Positions 47,912 to 55,686 of a DNA stretch of 64,000 bases are shown piece by piece; the stretch's first letter is position 1, and each line of letters begins with the position of its first letter. The translations under genes were made by a program, and so were the position numbers. A model generated the notes under the pieces. That model was not told where the DNA came from. It did not search any database and saw only the letters and a program-made list of their open reading frames with translations. The stretch is from Fusobacterium varium (GTDB lineage: Bacteria > Fusobacteriota > Fusobacteriia > Fusobacteriales > Fusobacteriaceae), in contig AP017968.1 of NCBI GenBank assembly GCA_002356455.1, forward strand, positions 3,658,001 to 3,722,000. Reading direction: 5' to 3'.

Positions 47912-49048
47912 TTAAAATATATTTTTTAAAGATATACTTAATTTTACTTCTTCTTTTGTTACAAGATTTCCAGATTCAACAATGTTACCATCTATTACAA
48001 CTTTATACTCTCCTAAAACCTTTCCTGCTTCTACTGGAGCAATTGCTCCTTTATTTCTCTTTATAGATATTTTTATATCACTGTCTTTGTTCAAAATATC
48101 TGTGAAGTTTTTATCAGGATATAAATCAGCATATTCCTTTTCTCCACTAAATACAGGTACTTTAGCTATAGAAATATTTTCATCAGTGAGTTTTCTGAAC
48201 TGATAATGCTCATAAAATTCTTCCATTTGATTTAAAACACTCTCGTCTCTCTTTTTATAAGTAGGGCCTCCCACAACAACTGTAAATATTTGCATGCCTT
48301 CCTTATCACTTAATACAGAAATATTATATCCTACTTTAGAATGATGTCCTGTTTTTATTCCATATATCCCTTCTTCACCTAATAAAAGATTTCTATTTTT
48401 TATTTTCAGCTTCCCATCATGTATAGTAGTTTCTTTTATAGAAGCTATTTCCATATATTTACTATATTTTGCAGCTTCAAGAGATAATTTATATATTCCT
48501 CTTGTTGTTCCAGCATCCATTCCTTTTTTAGTCATATCACTTGGAAGACCTGCTGGTGTATAAAACTCCAGTTCCTTCTCTAATCCTAAGTCAGTTGATT
48601 TTTTATTCATCATTTTTACAAATTTATCTACATCACCTTTTCCTATATGTTCAGCTATTGCATAGGCTGCATTATTGGCTGAATATATAGCCGTTGCTTT
48701 AATTAAATCTTCAAGTGTGAAAACATCTCCTTCTTTCATAGGGATTCTGCTCCCTCCAATTTGAGCTGATTTCTTACTGATTTTAATTTTATCTTTCATT
48801 CTTATACTGCCTTTTTCCAGTTGGTCAAAAGTTACCATTAAAGTCATCATTTTTGTAAGGGAAGCCAAAGGGTATTTTTCATCTATATTTTCTGAATAAT
48901 ATATTTTTCCTTTTTCATCTCCTAAAAGTATTGCTTTATATGAAGGTTTTTCCTCTTTCACTGCAACTTCGTTTTCCGCTTCTTTAGCAAAAACTGTAGA
49001 ACTGGCAAGTATAATAGTTAATAACAATACATTTACAATTTTCTTCAT
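47912..49048 (-). CDS. dacA: D-alanyl-D-alanine carboxypeptidase (PBP5/6 type)
   Basis: Trims the terminal D-Ala of peptidoglycan side chains in the periplasm. 378 residues with a signal peptide (about 1-21, VNVLLLTIILASSTVFA). Penicillin-binding motifs are complete: Ser63 and Lys66 in ASLTKMM, S.N in IYSANNAAYA, and KTG in GIKTGHHSKVG. A PBP5 C-terminal beta domain follows (about 280-378), ending in a short amphipathic stretch (EVKLSISLKNIF) that may lie on the membrane. AGGAG lies before the ATG. Its promoter appears to lie in the loop of the iscU terminator. Confidence 0.93.
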   Translation of the reverse strand: MKKIVNVLLLTIILASSTVFAKEAENEVAVKEEKPSYKAILLGDEKGKIYYSENIDEKYPLASLTKMMTLMVTFDQLEKGSIRMKDKIKISKKSAQIGGSRIPMKEGDVFTLEDLIKATAIYSANNAAYAIAEHIGKGDVDKFVKMMNKKSTDLGLEKELEFYTPAGLPSDMTKKGMDAGTTRGIYKLSLEAAKYSKYMEIASIKETTIHDGKLKIKNRNLLLGEEGIYGIKTGHHSKVGYNISVLSDKEGMQIFTVVVGGPTYKKRDESVLNQMEEFYEHYQFRKLTDENISIAKVPVFSGEKEYADLYPDKNFTDILNKDSDIKISIKRNKGAIAPVEAGKVLGEYKVVIDGNIVESGNLVTKEEVKLSISLKNIF

Positions 49049-49071
49049 TACGCATCTCCTGTTGTATAAAA

Positions 49072-49114
49072 ATAAGCTTCTGTAAAATTATATCACAAAT
49101 TTACAGAAGCTTAT
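49072..49114 (-). terminator. iscU terminator with an embedded dacA promoter
   Basis: The arms 49072-49086 and 49100-49114 are exact 15-bp complements (ATAAGCTTCTGTAAA), followed on the minus strand by TTTTTATA, so this ends iscS-iscU. Its 13-base loop holds TATAAT (49092-49087) with a TGA in front, an extended -10 for dacA. Confidence 0.8.
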
Positions 49115-49144
49115 ATTAAAAATTAATTTTTTAATGAGCTATTT

Positions 49145-49531
49145 TTATTTTTCTTCTTTTTTATCTTTTTTAGAAAGGTAATCTTCAATAGCTAATTTAA
49201 TAGCTTCCTCTGCAAGTACAGAACAATGCATTTTCACTGGTGGAAGTCCACCTAATGCCTCTACTACTTTTTTATTTGTAAGAGCTAAAGCTTCATTAAC
49301 AGTTTTTCCCATAATAAGTTCTGTAGATACTGAAGAGCTAGCTATTGCCGAGGCACACCCAAAAGTTCTAAACTTAACATCAGTTATTATATTGTCTTCT
49401 ACTTTAATAAATATTTCCATTATATCCCCACATGAAGGATTTCCTACTTTTCCATATCCAGATGGATTTTCTATAACTCCAACATTGTGTGGATTCATAA
49501 AATGTTCCATTACTTTTTCAGTATATTGCAT
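49145..49531 (-). CDS. iscU: IscU/NifU N-terminal-type iron-sulfur cluster scaffold
   Basis: Holds nascent Fe-S clusters made with sulfur from the adjacent cysteine desulfurase. Start at 49531, seven bases after GGAG; the ATG at 49537 is too close to that site. 128 residues. The three cluster cysteines are in NPSCGD, TFGCASAIASSS and MHCSVLAEEA, with the Asp in CGD that tunes cluster release. Unlike E. coli IscU, the LPPVK chaperone motif appears as GLPPVKMHC, which is intact. Ends with a Lys/Glu tail. Paired with iscS, 20 bp downstream. Confidence 0.93.
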   Translation of the reverse strand: MQYTEKVMEHFMNPHNVGVIENPSGYGKVGNPSCGDIMEIFIKVEDNIITDVKFRTFGCASAIASSSVSTELIMGKTVNEALALTNKKVVEALGGLPPVKMHCSVLAEEAIKLAIEDYLSKKDKKEEK

Positions 49532-49551
49532 TTTCATACTCCTTATTTACA

Positions 49552-50721
49552 TTATTTATTTTTAAATTCATTCCAAAGAGGAGAGATTGCTCTTAATTTT
49601 TCGATCACTTCTACCAGAACATCCAATGTATAATCTATTTCTTCCTTTGTATTATATTTTCCTAAACCAAATCTAATAGTTCCATGTGCAAACTCAGGCT
49701 CAATCCCCATTGCCAATAATACATGAGAAGCCTGTAAATCATCTGATGAACAAGCTGACCCTGAACTTACCGCTATCCCTTTATAACTTAAACTGAGAAG
49801 AATTGATTCTCCTTCAAGATATTTAAATGTTATACTTGAAGTTCCTGGAAGCCTTTTTGCTTCTTTAGCATTTATTACAACCTCAGGTATTCTCTTCAAT
49901 ACTTCACTTTCAAAATAATCTCTTAATTCTTCTTCTTTTTTGAATTCTTCTGCCATATCTCTGTAGGCTATTTCCAATGCCTTAGCCATTCCAACCATTC
50001 CTGGAACATTTGAAGTTCCTGGTCTTCTTTTTCCTTCCTGACCTCCACCTGTAAGAACTTTACCAAATCTTACTCCATTTCTCCAGTAAAGAGCTGCAAC
50101 TCCTTTAGGTCCATAAAATTTATGTGCAGAAAAAGAAAGAAGATCTATTCCCATTTCTTTTGGCTTTATATCAACTTTTCCCATTGTCTGAACTGCATCT
50201 ACATGAAATATTATTTTATTTTCTTTTGCTATTTTCCCTATTTCTTCTATTGGTTGAAAAGTTCCAACTTCATTATTGGCATGCATTACAGTTATTAAAA
50301 TGGTTTCATCTTTTATTGCATTTTTTAATTCTTCTACATCAAGCATTCCATTTTTATCAACATGAAGGATTGTTACTTCATAACCTTCATCTTCAAGATC
50401 TTTTAAAGTGTTTTTTATAGCAGGGTGTTCTATTGGACTTGCTATTATATGTTTTCCTCTATTTTTATATGCTCTAGCTATTCCTCTGATTGCAAGGTTA
50501 TCAGATTCGCTTCCTGATGCAGTAAATATTATTTCATTAGGTTCTGCACCAAGATATTTTGCAATAGTTTCTCTTGATTCATTCATAGCTTTATTTGTTT
50601 CTTTACCAAAAAGATGTAAACTTGAAGCATTTCCATAATACTCAGTTAAATAAGGCACCATTGCTTCAAATACTTCATTATCCATCTTTGTTGTTGCATT
50701 ATTGTCTAGATAAACTCTCAT
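49552..50721 (-). CDS. iscS: Cysteine desulfurase (NifS/IscS)
   Basis: PLP enzyme that takes sulfur from cysteine for Fe-S clusters and tRNA thiolation. 389 residues. Motifs: YLDNNATTKMDNEVFEAM at the start, TASGSESDNLAIRG, HVDAVQTMGK, the PLP lysine in SFSAHKFYGPKG, and the persulfide cysteine in SSGSACSSDD (near residue 325). AAGGAG precedes the ATG. It has its own consensus promoter and is followed by iscU. No iscR-type regulator is in the window. Confidence 0.95.
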   Translation of the reverse strand: MRVYLDNNATTKMDNEVFEAMVPYLTEYYGNASSLHLFGKETNKAMNESRETIAKYLGAEPNEIIFTASGSESDNLAIRGIARAYKNRGKHIIASPIEHPAIKNTLKDLEDEGYEVTILHVDKNGMLDVEELKNAIKDETILITVMHANNEVGTFQPIEEIGKIAKENKIIFHVDAVQTMGKVDIKPKEMGIDLLSFSAHKFYGPKGVAALYWRNGVRFGKVLTGGGQEGKRRPGTSNVPGMVGMAKALEIAYRDMAEEFKKEEELRDYFESEVLKRIPEVVINAKEAKRLPGTSSITFKYLEGESILLSLSYKGIAVSSGSACSSDDLQASHVLLAMGIEPEFAHGTIRFGLGKYNTKEEIDYTLDVLVEVIEKLRAISPLWNEFKNK

Positions 50722-50761
50722 ATTTATCGTCTCCTTGAATTACATTTCTTATTACTACTAT

Positions 50762-50790
50762 GTTATACCATTCCTTATTTATTTTGTCAA
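50762..50790 (-). promoter_or_regulatory. Promoter of iscS-iscU
   Basis: On the minus strand TTGACA (50790-50785) and TATAAC (50767-50762) are 17 bp apart with TGG before the -10. The start would fall near 50755, giving a short leader. Confidence 0.75.
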
Positions 50791-50802
50791 GAATTAAAAT
50801 GA

Positions 50803-51933
50803 TTATTTATCTATATTTTTTCCATGGTTGCAAAGCTCTTTTATTTCACATTCATTACACTTTGGTCTTCTAGCTATACATTTGTCTCTTCCTTGTAATA
50901 TAAGGTAGTGTGAAAAATCTATCCAATCTTTTTTAGGAACAATTTTCATAAGTTCCTGTTCAATTTTTACTGGATCATCATTTTTTACTAAACCAATAAG
51001 GTTAGATAATCTTTTAACATGAGTATCTACAGTTATTCCATCTGCTAAACCCCAAACTTCTCCTCTTACTACATTAGCTGTTTTTCTTCCCACTCCTGCA
51101 AGTTCTATAAGTTTATCCATATCTTTTGGTATCTCTCCATTGTATTTAGAAAGAAGCTGCTGACTGCATAATTTTATATTTTTAGCTTTATTTCTAAAAA
51201 ATCCTGTACTTTTTATCATTTCTTCTATTTTTTCCACTGGAAGAGCTGCAAATCCTTCAGGAGTATTCACTTTTTTATACATTTCTTTTGTAACAATATT
51301 TACTCTTACATCAGTACACTGTGCTGAGAGAATAACAGCCACAAGAAGTTCAAAGGGTGTTTTAAAATCCAAAGCACATTTAGGATCTCCAAATTTTTCA
51401 TGAAGTTTTTCAAGTATTTTTTTTACTTTTTCTTTTTTAGTCATAATTTTTTCCTCTAAAGCTTTCACTTTCTTCTCAAATAAAATATGTTCAGTTCCAT
51501 TATATTCTTCAATTTTTTTTCTTTTAAATCCAATTTTAAGAAATACCTTTTGAGATATTTCATTTTCTTCTAATATATATGCTGATATTTTTTTTATATG
51601 TGGTTTTTCAAAGCAGAGTTCATTGATACTATTGATAATAACAGTTTCTGAATATCCCTTTCCTCTTATCTCTTTTACAAGATATACACTTATTGCAGCT
51701 TCCTTTTCATCTAACTCAAATTTTACAGTTCCTAAAAACTCCCTACTCAGACTTTCTATAGTATAAAAAAGATACGATGGAGAATTAATAACAAAACTGT
51801 ACCATCTTCTATGAGCTTCCCACTGCTCTTTCTCATTATCAGGATAGTATTTTTTTACATAATTTAAATGGATATATTTATAAATATCTGGTATATCTTT
51901 ATCCATCATTTTTCTTAATATTATCTCAATCAA
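50803..51933 (-). CDS. nth: GNAT acetyltransferase fused to endonuclease III
   Basis: One frame encodes two proteins. Residues 1-~163 are a GNAT domain (WEAHRRWYSFVI, FLGTVKFELDEKEAAISVYLV, EIRGKGYSETVI, SQKVFLKIGFKRKK). The C-terminal 213 residues are a complete endonuclease III: LLVAVILSAQCTDVRVN, helix-hairpin-helix LAGVGRKTANVV with the catalytic Lys, VDTHVKRL with the catalytic Asp, and the 4Fe-4S loop C-x6-C-x2-C-x5-C. An internal ATG at 51444 has its own AGAGGAA site, so free Nth may also be made. Start set at the TTG 51933 after AAAGGTGAG; GTG 51942 is the alternative. It follows tyrS closely. Confidence 0.88.
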   Translation of the reverse strand: MIEIILRKMMDKDIPDIYKYIHLNYVKKYYPDNEKEQWEAHRRWYSFVINSPSYLFYTIESLSREFLGTVKFELDEKEAAISVYLVKEIRGKGYSETVIINSINELCFEKPHIKKISAYILEENEISQKVFLKIGFKRKKIEEYNGTEHILFEKKVKALEEKIMTKKEKVKKILEKLHEKFGDPKCALDFKTPFELLVAVILSAQCTDVRVNIVTKEMYKKVNTPEGFAALPVEKIEEMIKSTGFFRNKAKNIKLCSQQLLSKYNGEIPKDMDKLIELAGVGRKTANVVRGEVWGLADGITVDTHVKRLSNLIGLVKNDDPVKIEQELMKIVPKKDWIDFSHYLILQGRDKCIARRPKCNECEIKELCNHGKNIDK

Positions 51934-51948
51934 TAAACTCACCTTTGA

Positions 51949-53169
51949 CTATTTTAAAACTACTTTATGATATTTTTTCTTTCCTATTTTTACAAGAAAT
52001 TCTCCATCAACAAAAAGATCTTTTGTTATAGGCATAGCAAAATCTGTTACTTTATTTTCTCCTATATTCAATCCATTCTGTTGAACAAGCCTTCTTCCTT
52101 CACTTTTAGTTTTCAATATTCCTTTTTCCACTAGAAAATCTACAAGTCCAGTTCCTAAAGCAGTTTCCTCTATTTCTACTGAAGGAACGTTGCTCATATC
52201 CTGCCCTCCGCCAAATAAAGCCTCTGCTGCTGTTTTCGCTTTAAGAGCTTCTTCTTCTCCATGGATCATTTTCGTAATTTCAAAAGCAAGTATCTTTTTA
52301 GCTTCGTTTATTTCTGCACCTTCCAATGCACTTAATCTTTTTACTTCATCCATTGGAATAAATGTCAATAATGAAAGACATTTTTCAACATCTGCATCAT
52401 CAACATTTCTCCAATATTGATAAAATTCATAAGGAGATGTTTTTTCTGGATCTAGCCATAAAGCACCTTTTGCTGTTTTCCCCATTTTCTTTCCTTCACT
52501 GTTAGTGAGAAGAGTACATGTCATTGCAAAAGCTTGTTTCTGTTCTTTTTTTCTGATAAGTTCTACACCAGCTATCATATTAGACCACTGATCGTCTCCT
52601 CCCAACTGCATAGTACATCCATGCTTTTGATTCAATACAAGAAAATCATACCCCTGCATCAACATATAGTTAAATTCAAGAAAAGAAAGTCCAGCTTCCA
52701 TTCTAGATTTAAAACATTCTGCTGCAAGCATTCTATTTACAGAAAAATGCGCTCCTATATCCCTTATAAAATCTACATAATTAAGTCCTAACAGCCAGTC
52801 TGCATTATTTTCAAGTATAGCTTTTCCATCTGAAAAATCTATGAATTTTTCCATTTGCTTTTTTATAGATGCTACATTATGAGCAATAGTTTCTTTTGAC
52901 ATCATAGTTCTCATATCAGTTCTTCCACTTGGATCCCCTATCATAGCTGTTCCACCACCAAGAAGAGCTATTGGTCTATGACCATGTTTTTGCATATGAG
53001 CCATAAACATCATAGCAATAAAATGTCCTACATGCAGACTATCTGCTGTTGGATCAAATCCTATATAAAAAGTAACTTTCTCTTTTCCTAATATTTCCCT
53101 CATTTCTTCTTCATGAGTGAATTGTTTTAAGTATCCACGTCCTACTAATACATCAAATACGTTTTCCAT
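51949..53169 (-). CDS. tyrS: Tyrosyl-tRNA synthetase
   Basis: Charges tRNA-Tyr. 406 residues. Class I signatures: [17 protein letters not shown] (HIGH equivalent HVGH), [15 protein letters not shown] (tyrosine/ATP site), and [14 protein letters not shown] (KMSKS equivalent KMGKT). The C-terminal S4-like RNA-binding domain (about 340-406) has [19 protein letters not shown]. The ATG follows GGGAGGA. Upstream is a probable attenuator with a Tyr-rich leader peptide (53232-53443). The stop is separated from the GNAT-nth gene by under 20 bp. Confidence 0.96.
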   Translation of the reverse strand: MENVFDVLVGRGYLKQFTHEEEMREILGKEKVTFYIGFDPTADSLHVGHFIAMMFMAHMQKHGHRPIALLGGGTAMIGDPSGRTDMRTMMSKETIAHNVASIKKQMEKFIDFSDGKAILENNADWLLGLNYVDFIRDIGAHFSVNRMLAAECFKSRMEAGLSFLEFNYMLMQGYDFLVLNQKHGCTMQLGGDDQWSNMIAGVELIRKKEQKQAFAMTCTLLTNSEGKKMGKTAKGALWLDPEKTSPYEFYQYWRNVDDADVEKCLSLLTFIPMDEVKRLSALEGAEINEAKKILAFEITKMIHGEEEALKAKTAAEALFGGGQDMSNVPSVEIEETALGTGLVDFLVEKGILKTKSEGRRLVQQNGLNIGENKVTDFAMPITKDLFVDGEFLVKIGKKKYHKVVLK

Positions 53170-53231
53170 CTCGTCCTCCCTTGTTTTTTCTATATTATTT
53201 TAACACAAAGCCCTTTATTTTTAAAGAAAAA

Positions 53232-53262
53232 TAAAAGCCTATTGATTGTATCAACAGGCTTT
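53232..53262 (-). terminator. Terminator (attenuator) in the tyrS leader
   Basis: On the minus strand AAAGCCTGTTGAT and ATCAATAGGCTTT form a 13-bp stem with one G-U-type pair and a short loop, followed by TATTTTTC. It lies about 60 bp before tyrS and after the leader ORF, with no gene ending between, as expected for a conditional terminator. Confidence 0.8.
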
Positions 53263-53280
53263 CTCTATCTATTAATACAT

Positions 53281-53330
53281 CTCCCTTACTATTAAACTGC
53301 ATGACAAAAGGGATTTAGTTACCTAAATCC
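53281..53330 (-). promoter_or_regulatory. Alternative RNA structure of the tyrS leader
   Basis: GGATTTAG and CTAAATCC (53311-53330) form a perfect 8-bp hairpin whose 5' arm overlaps the leader-peptide stop codon. The following CCCTT can instead pair with AAGGG at 53287-53283. A ribosome at the Tyr codons would cover the first arm and shift the balance. The link to the terminator is not fully resolved from sequence. Confidence 0.5.
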
Positions 53331-53383
53331 TAGTTACAGTAATAATATGAAGATGTTATGAATATATTATTTTTGTTAAACAT
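53330..53383 (-). CDS. Tyr-codon leader peptide of tyrS
   Basis: 17 codons, MFNKNNIFITSSYYYCN, from an ATG at 53383 that follows AGAGG by six bases, to TAG at 53332-53330. Three consecutive Tyr codons (TAT TAT TAC) lie near the end. The ORF sits between a promoter with 17-bp spacing and a terminator preceding tyrS. By analogy with trp, his and phe leader peptides, stalling at Tyr codons when charged tRNA-Tyr is scarce would let transcription pass into tyrS. Many aminoacyl-tRNA synthetase genes use T-boxes instead; the T-box signature is absent here. Confidence 0.65.
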   Translation of the reverse strand: MFNKNNIFITSSYYYCN

Positions 53384-53414
53384 TTTTGACCTCTGTGTAT
53401 TTTTATTTCTTTAA

Positions 53415-53443
53415 ATCTTATCATGTTTTTCTCATTTTTTCAA
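53415..53443 (-). promoter_or_regulatory. Promoter of the tyrS leader
   Basis: On the minus strand TTGAAA (53443-53438) and TAAGAT (53420-53415) are 17 bp apart. The start near 53408 leaves 25 nt before the leader ATG. Confidence 0.65.
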
Positions 53444-53497
53444 ATTTTAATTACTTCAAATTATTTTATAAAAGCAATTTAATCATTTATTTAAATA

Positions 53498-53534
53498 AAT
53501 AAGAGCTCTCAAGTTTCTTGAAAGCTCTTATTAC
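53498..53534 (-). terminator. Terminator of the DUF218 lipoprotein gene
   Basis: AATAAGAGCTCTCAAG and CTTGAAAGCTCTTATT form a long stem with one mismatch and a 3-base loop. On the minus strand T-rich sequence TTATTTATTT follows. Confidence 0.7.
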
Positions 53535-53538
53535 ACAT

Positions 53539-54594
53539 CTATCTTTGAATTCCTGGATAAGCCCACATTCCTGCTGCTCTCATCATATCTCTATAAATAA
53601 CTAATTTTTCATTATTAGATACTTTATGTGCTTCTTGTAAAGTTGGATAGTCTAAATATACTAAATTATCCATAACTGAAAGATTTAATCCTTCACTTAC
53701 TGCCATTTCTTTAAAAACAGCTAATCCTCTTCTCATATGACTTGCACTGCTTATTAAAGTCATGTTTTCTGTTCCTAATTTTTTCATAATCTCTACTGAA
53801 TAAAGTGCATTTCCTACTGTATCTTTTGCCTGATCTTCAATATGGACTTTATCTGGATTTACTCCTTTTTCCACTAACCATTTTTTCATAAGATATGCTT
53901 CTGTTACTCCGCCTTTTGGAACTCCACCAGTTACTATTATTTCAGCATCAGGATTTTTTTTAGACATAGCAAGTCCTTGTTCCAGTCTTCCTATTAATGG
54001 CTCTTTCATTACTCCATTTTCTCCTAAAGCATATCCTAAAATAACAATAGCATGATTTTTTAAATTTAAAGATTCTGGTTTTACTTTTAGGACAGTATTC
54101 ATATAATTATCTGTTCTGTCAAATCTTTCTACAAATTTCCTAGTCATTTCTGGATAAATTCTTTCCATAGCTGCTATTGTATTAGTGTAAGTATTATTAT
54201 CTCCTAAAGCTCTGCTATATCCAGCCAACAACATATTTGCATCAAAACTTTCAGGATATATTTTTATTATATCTTTATATGTAGCTAAAGCTTCCTGTAT
54301 TTTACTTTGAAGCACTTGAGTTGTTGCTATTCCAAATCTCAAGTCTAATCTATTAGGATCAAGCATACTTGCTTCTCTGAAAGAATTTTCAACAACATCA
54401 TATTTTCCTTTTAATGTTATTCCTTTAAAAAATTCTTTTTCTACTTTTTGTAAATCCCCACCATTCCAATAGTAGTATATTCCAGTTTGAGTATATTCAT
54501 TTATTTTCTTCTGATCTTCAAAAGTTTTTGTTGAAGTACATCCTACTAAAGATAATACAGCTAAAATTCCTGCTGCTAATTTTACTCCATTCAT
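53539..54594 (-). CDS. DUF218 (YdcF/SanA-like) lipoprotein with TPR-like N-terminal half
   Basis: 351 residues. Lipoprotein signal with lipobox in LSLVGC (Cys about residue 19). Residues ~60-155 form helical pairs with DPNRLDLRFGIATTQVLQSK and YPESFDANMLLAGYSRALG, TPR in type. The C-terminal half is DUF218: NHAIVILGYALGENG, VTGGVPKGGVTEAYLMKKWL, IEDQAKDTVGNALYSVEIM and SSASHMRRGLAVF, the order seen in ElyC/SanA/YdcF proteins linked to envelope integrity and vancomycin barrier function. AGGAGG precedes the ATG. Location: periplasmic face of a membrane. Exact role unknown. Confidence 0.87.
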   Translation of the reverse strand: MNGVKLAAGILAVLSLVGCTSTKTFEDQKKINEYTQTGIYYYWNGGDLQKVEKEFFKGITLKGKYDVVENSFREASMLDPNRLDLRFGIATTQVLQSKIQEALATYKDIIKIYPESFDANMLLAGYSRALGDNNTYTNTIAAMERIYPEMTRKFVERFDRTDNYMNTVLKVKPESLNLKNHAIVILGYALGENGVMKEPLIGRLEQGLAMSKKNPDAEIIVTGGVPKGGVTEAYLMKKWLVEKGVNPDKVHIEDQAKDTVGNALYSVEIMKKLGTENMTLISSASHMRRGLAVFKEMAVSEGLNLSVMDNLVYLDYPTLQEAHKVSNNEKLVIYRDMMRAAGMWAYPGIQR

Positions 54595-54750
54595 ATATAA
54601 TTCCTCCTAATACAGTATTAATTATAATATGAATTCTAACACATTTTCTCTATTTCTTCAATTAAATTACGAATTTTTATTTCATTATTTTAAAAAAAAA
54701 TGCTGTAAAAATTCAAAATAAAAATTATATAATTATAATCTTCCTCATTA

Positions 54751-55020
54751 CTAATATTTAATATTTTTAGATATTCTAAATTTTACTGTTCTTTTGGGAT
54801 AAATTTCTATTATTTCTTTTGTTACTGGATTTGAGACTCTTCTTGGTTTTCTTTCTAAAATTTCAAAAACTCCTTTTTGGTGGAATTTCACTTGCCCATC
54901 AAGCTGCAGTGCTTCAGTCAATGTTTCTAAAAAAATTTCAAGTTCATCCAAAGCTTTTGTTATAGTTATATCTCTTTGACTCATTTTTTTATATACCTTT
55001 GCAAATTCTTTTTTATTCAT
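54751..55020 (-). CDS. HU/IHF-family DNA-binding protein
   Basis: About 89 residues from the ATG at 55020, ten bases after AAGGAGG; a TTG one codon earlier is also possible. MNKKEFAKVYKKMS and the helix ALDELEIFLETLTEAL form the dimerisation part; QVKFHQKGVFEILERKPRRV and NPVTKEIIEIYPKRTVKFRI are the beta arms with the tip proline NP. The canonical GFGxF reads QKGVF, so the protein is diverged. It bends or coats DNA; target unknown. Monocistronic. Confidence 0.88.
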   Translation of the reverse strand: MNKKEFAKVYKKMSQRDITITKALDELEIFLETLTEALQLDGQVKFHQKGVFEILERKPRRVSNPVTKEIIEIYPKRTVKFRISKNIKY

Positions 55021-55658
55021 CAATATTTTCCTCCTTAATAGTTTCATTTAATATTCATTATTAATTTTTGCCCTGCTTTAGACTTTATTATTTTTTTATC
55101 TTCAGCCAGAATTTTTAAAATAGTGTTCCAAAAAAAATATATATCCTCTCTTTAGCTTCCTCAAAATTTTTATTTACATTTCTTTTTTTTTTAGAATTTC
55201 CTCTAATAAATTTTATACATAATTTTTTTATTATTTATTTCTATTTTAATACCTTTTTATCAATACTTTTTTACTCATTAAATCAATATATTTCATCTTT
55301 TTTATATTTTTCCAAAACATTGTTTAAACCTATAAAAGTATACTGTTCTTTTTTATGTATAAAGGCGAACTTTTACAAGGTTATGATACTAATTTTTCAG
55401 AATTTTATTTTTTTATATATCTTTTCCATATCAAGTTATATCTTCTTGACTTTATAAAGTTTAAAGAATATAATAGAATTAATTTAAGTAAAAAAAAAGC
55501 CGCCTTTATACATATAGGCGCACTTTTTAAAATATTTTAGATTTAAAGATGTTTTCAAACTAAAAATTAATTGTTATATACCTTATTAATATAATAACTA
55601 AGTTTTTCATTTTTTAGAATTAAAAAATTCTATTTAATCTATTTTTATTTTCTATAAA
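55021..55658. other. Long AT-rich intergenic region with an inverted-repeat-bounded segment
   Basis: No convincing gene. A 61-codon plus-strand frame at 55355-55540 lacks a ribosome-binding site. A 13-bp exact inverted repeat (ATGTATAAAGGCG at 55355-55367 and its complement at 55501-55513) bounds about 160 bp. The right copy also forms a small hairpin CGCCT/AGGCG flanked by nine A and five T, resembling a weak terminator. Confidence 0.45.
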
Positions 55659-55684
55659 AAAAACAGAGATTTCTCCCTGTTCCT
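55659..55684 (-). terminator. Terminator of the CoADR-rhodanese gene
   Basis: On the minus strand AACAGGGAG and CTCTGTT pair imperfectly around AAAT, followed by a run of seven T. Confidence 0.7.
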
Positions 55685-55686
55685 TT

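Noticed and set aside
53170-53538. T-box riboswitch upstream of tyrS
   Set aside because: No AGGGTGGTACCGCG-like T-box bulge and no specifier stem; the data fit a peptide attenuator better.
55355-55540. 61-codon plus-strand frame beginning in the inverted repeat
   Set aside because: No ribosome-binding site and low-complexity product.
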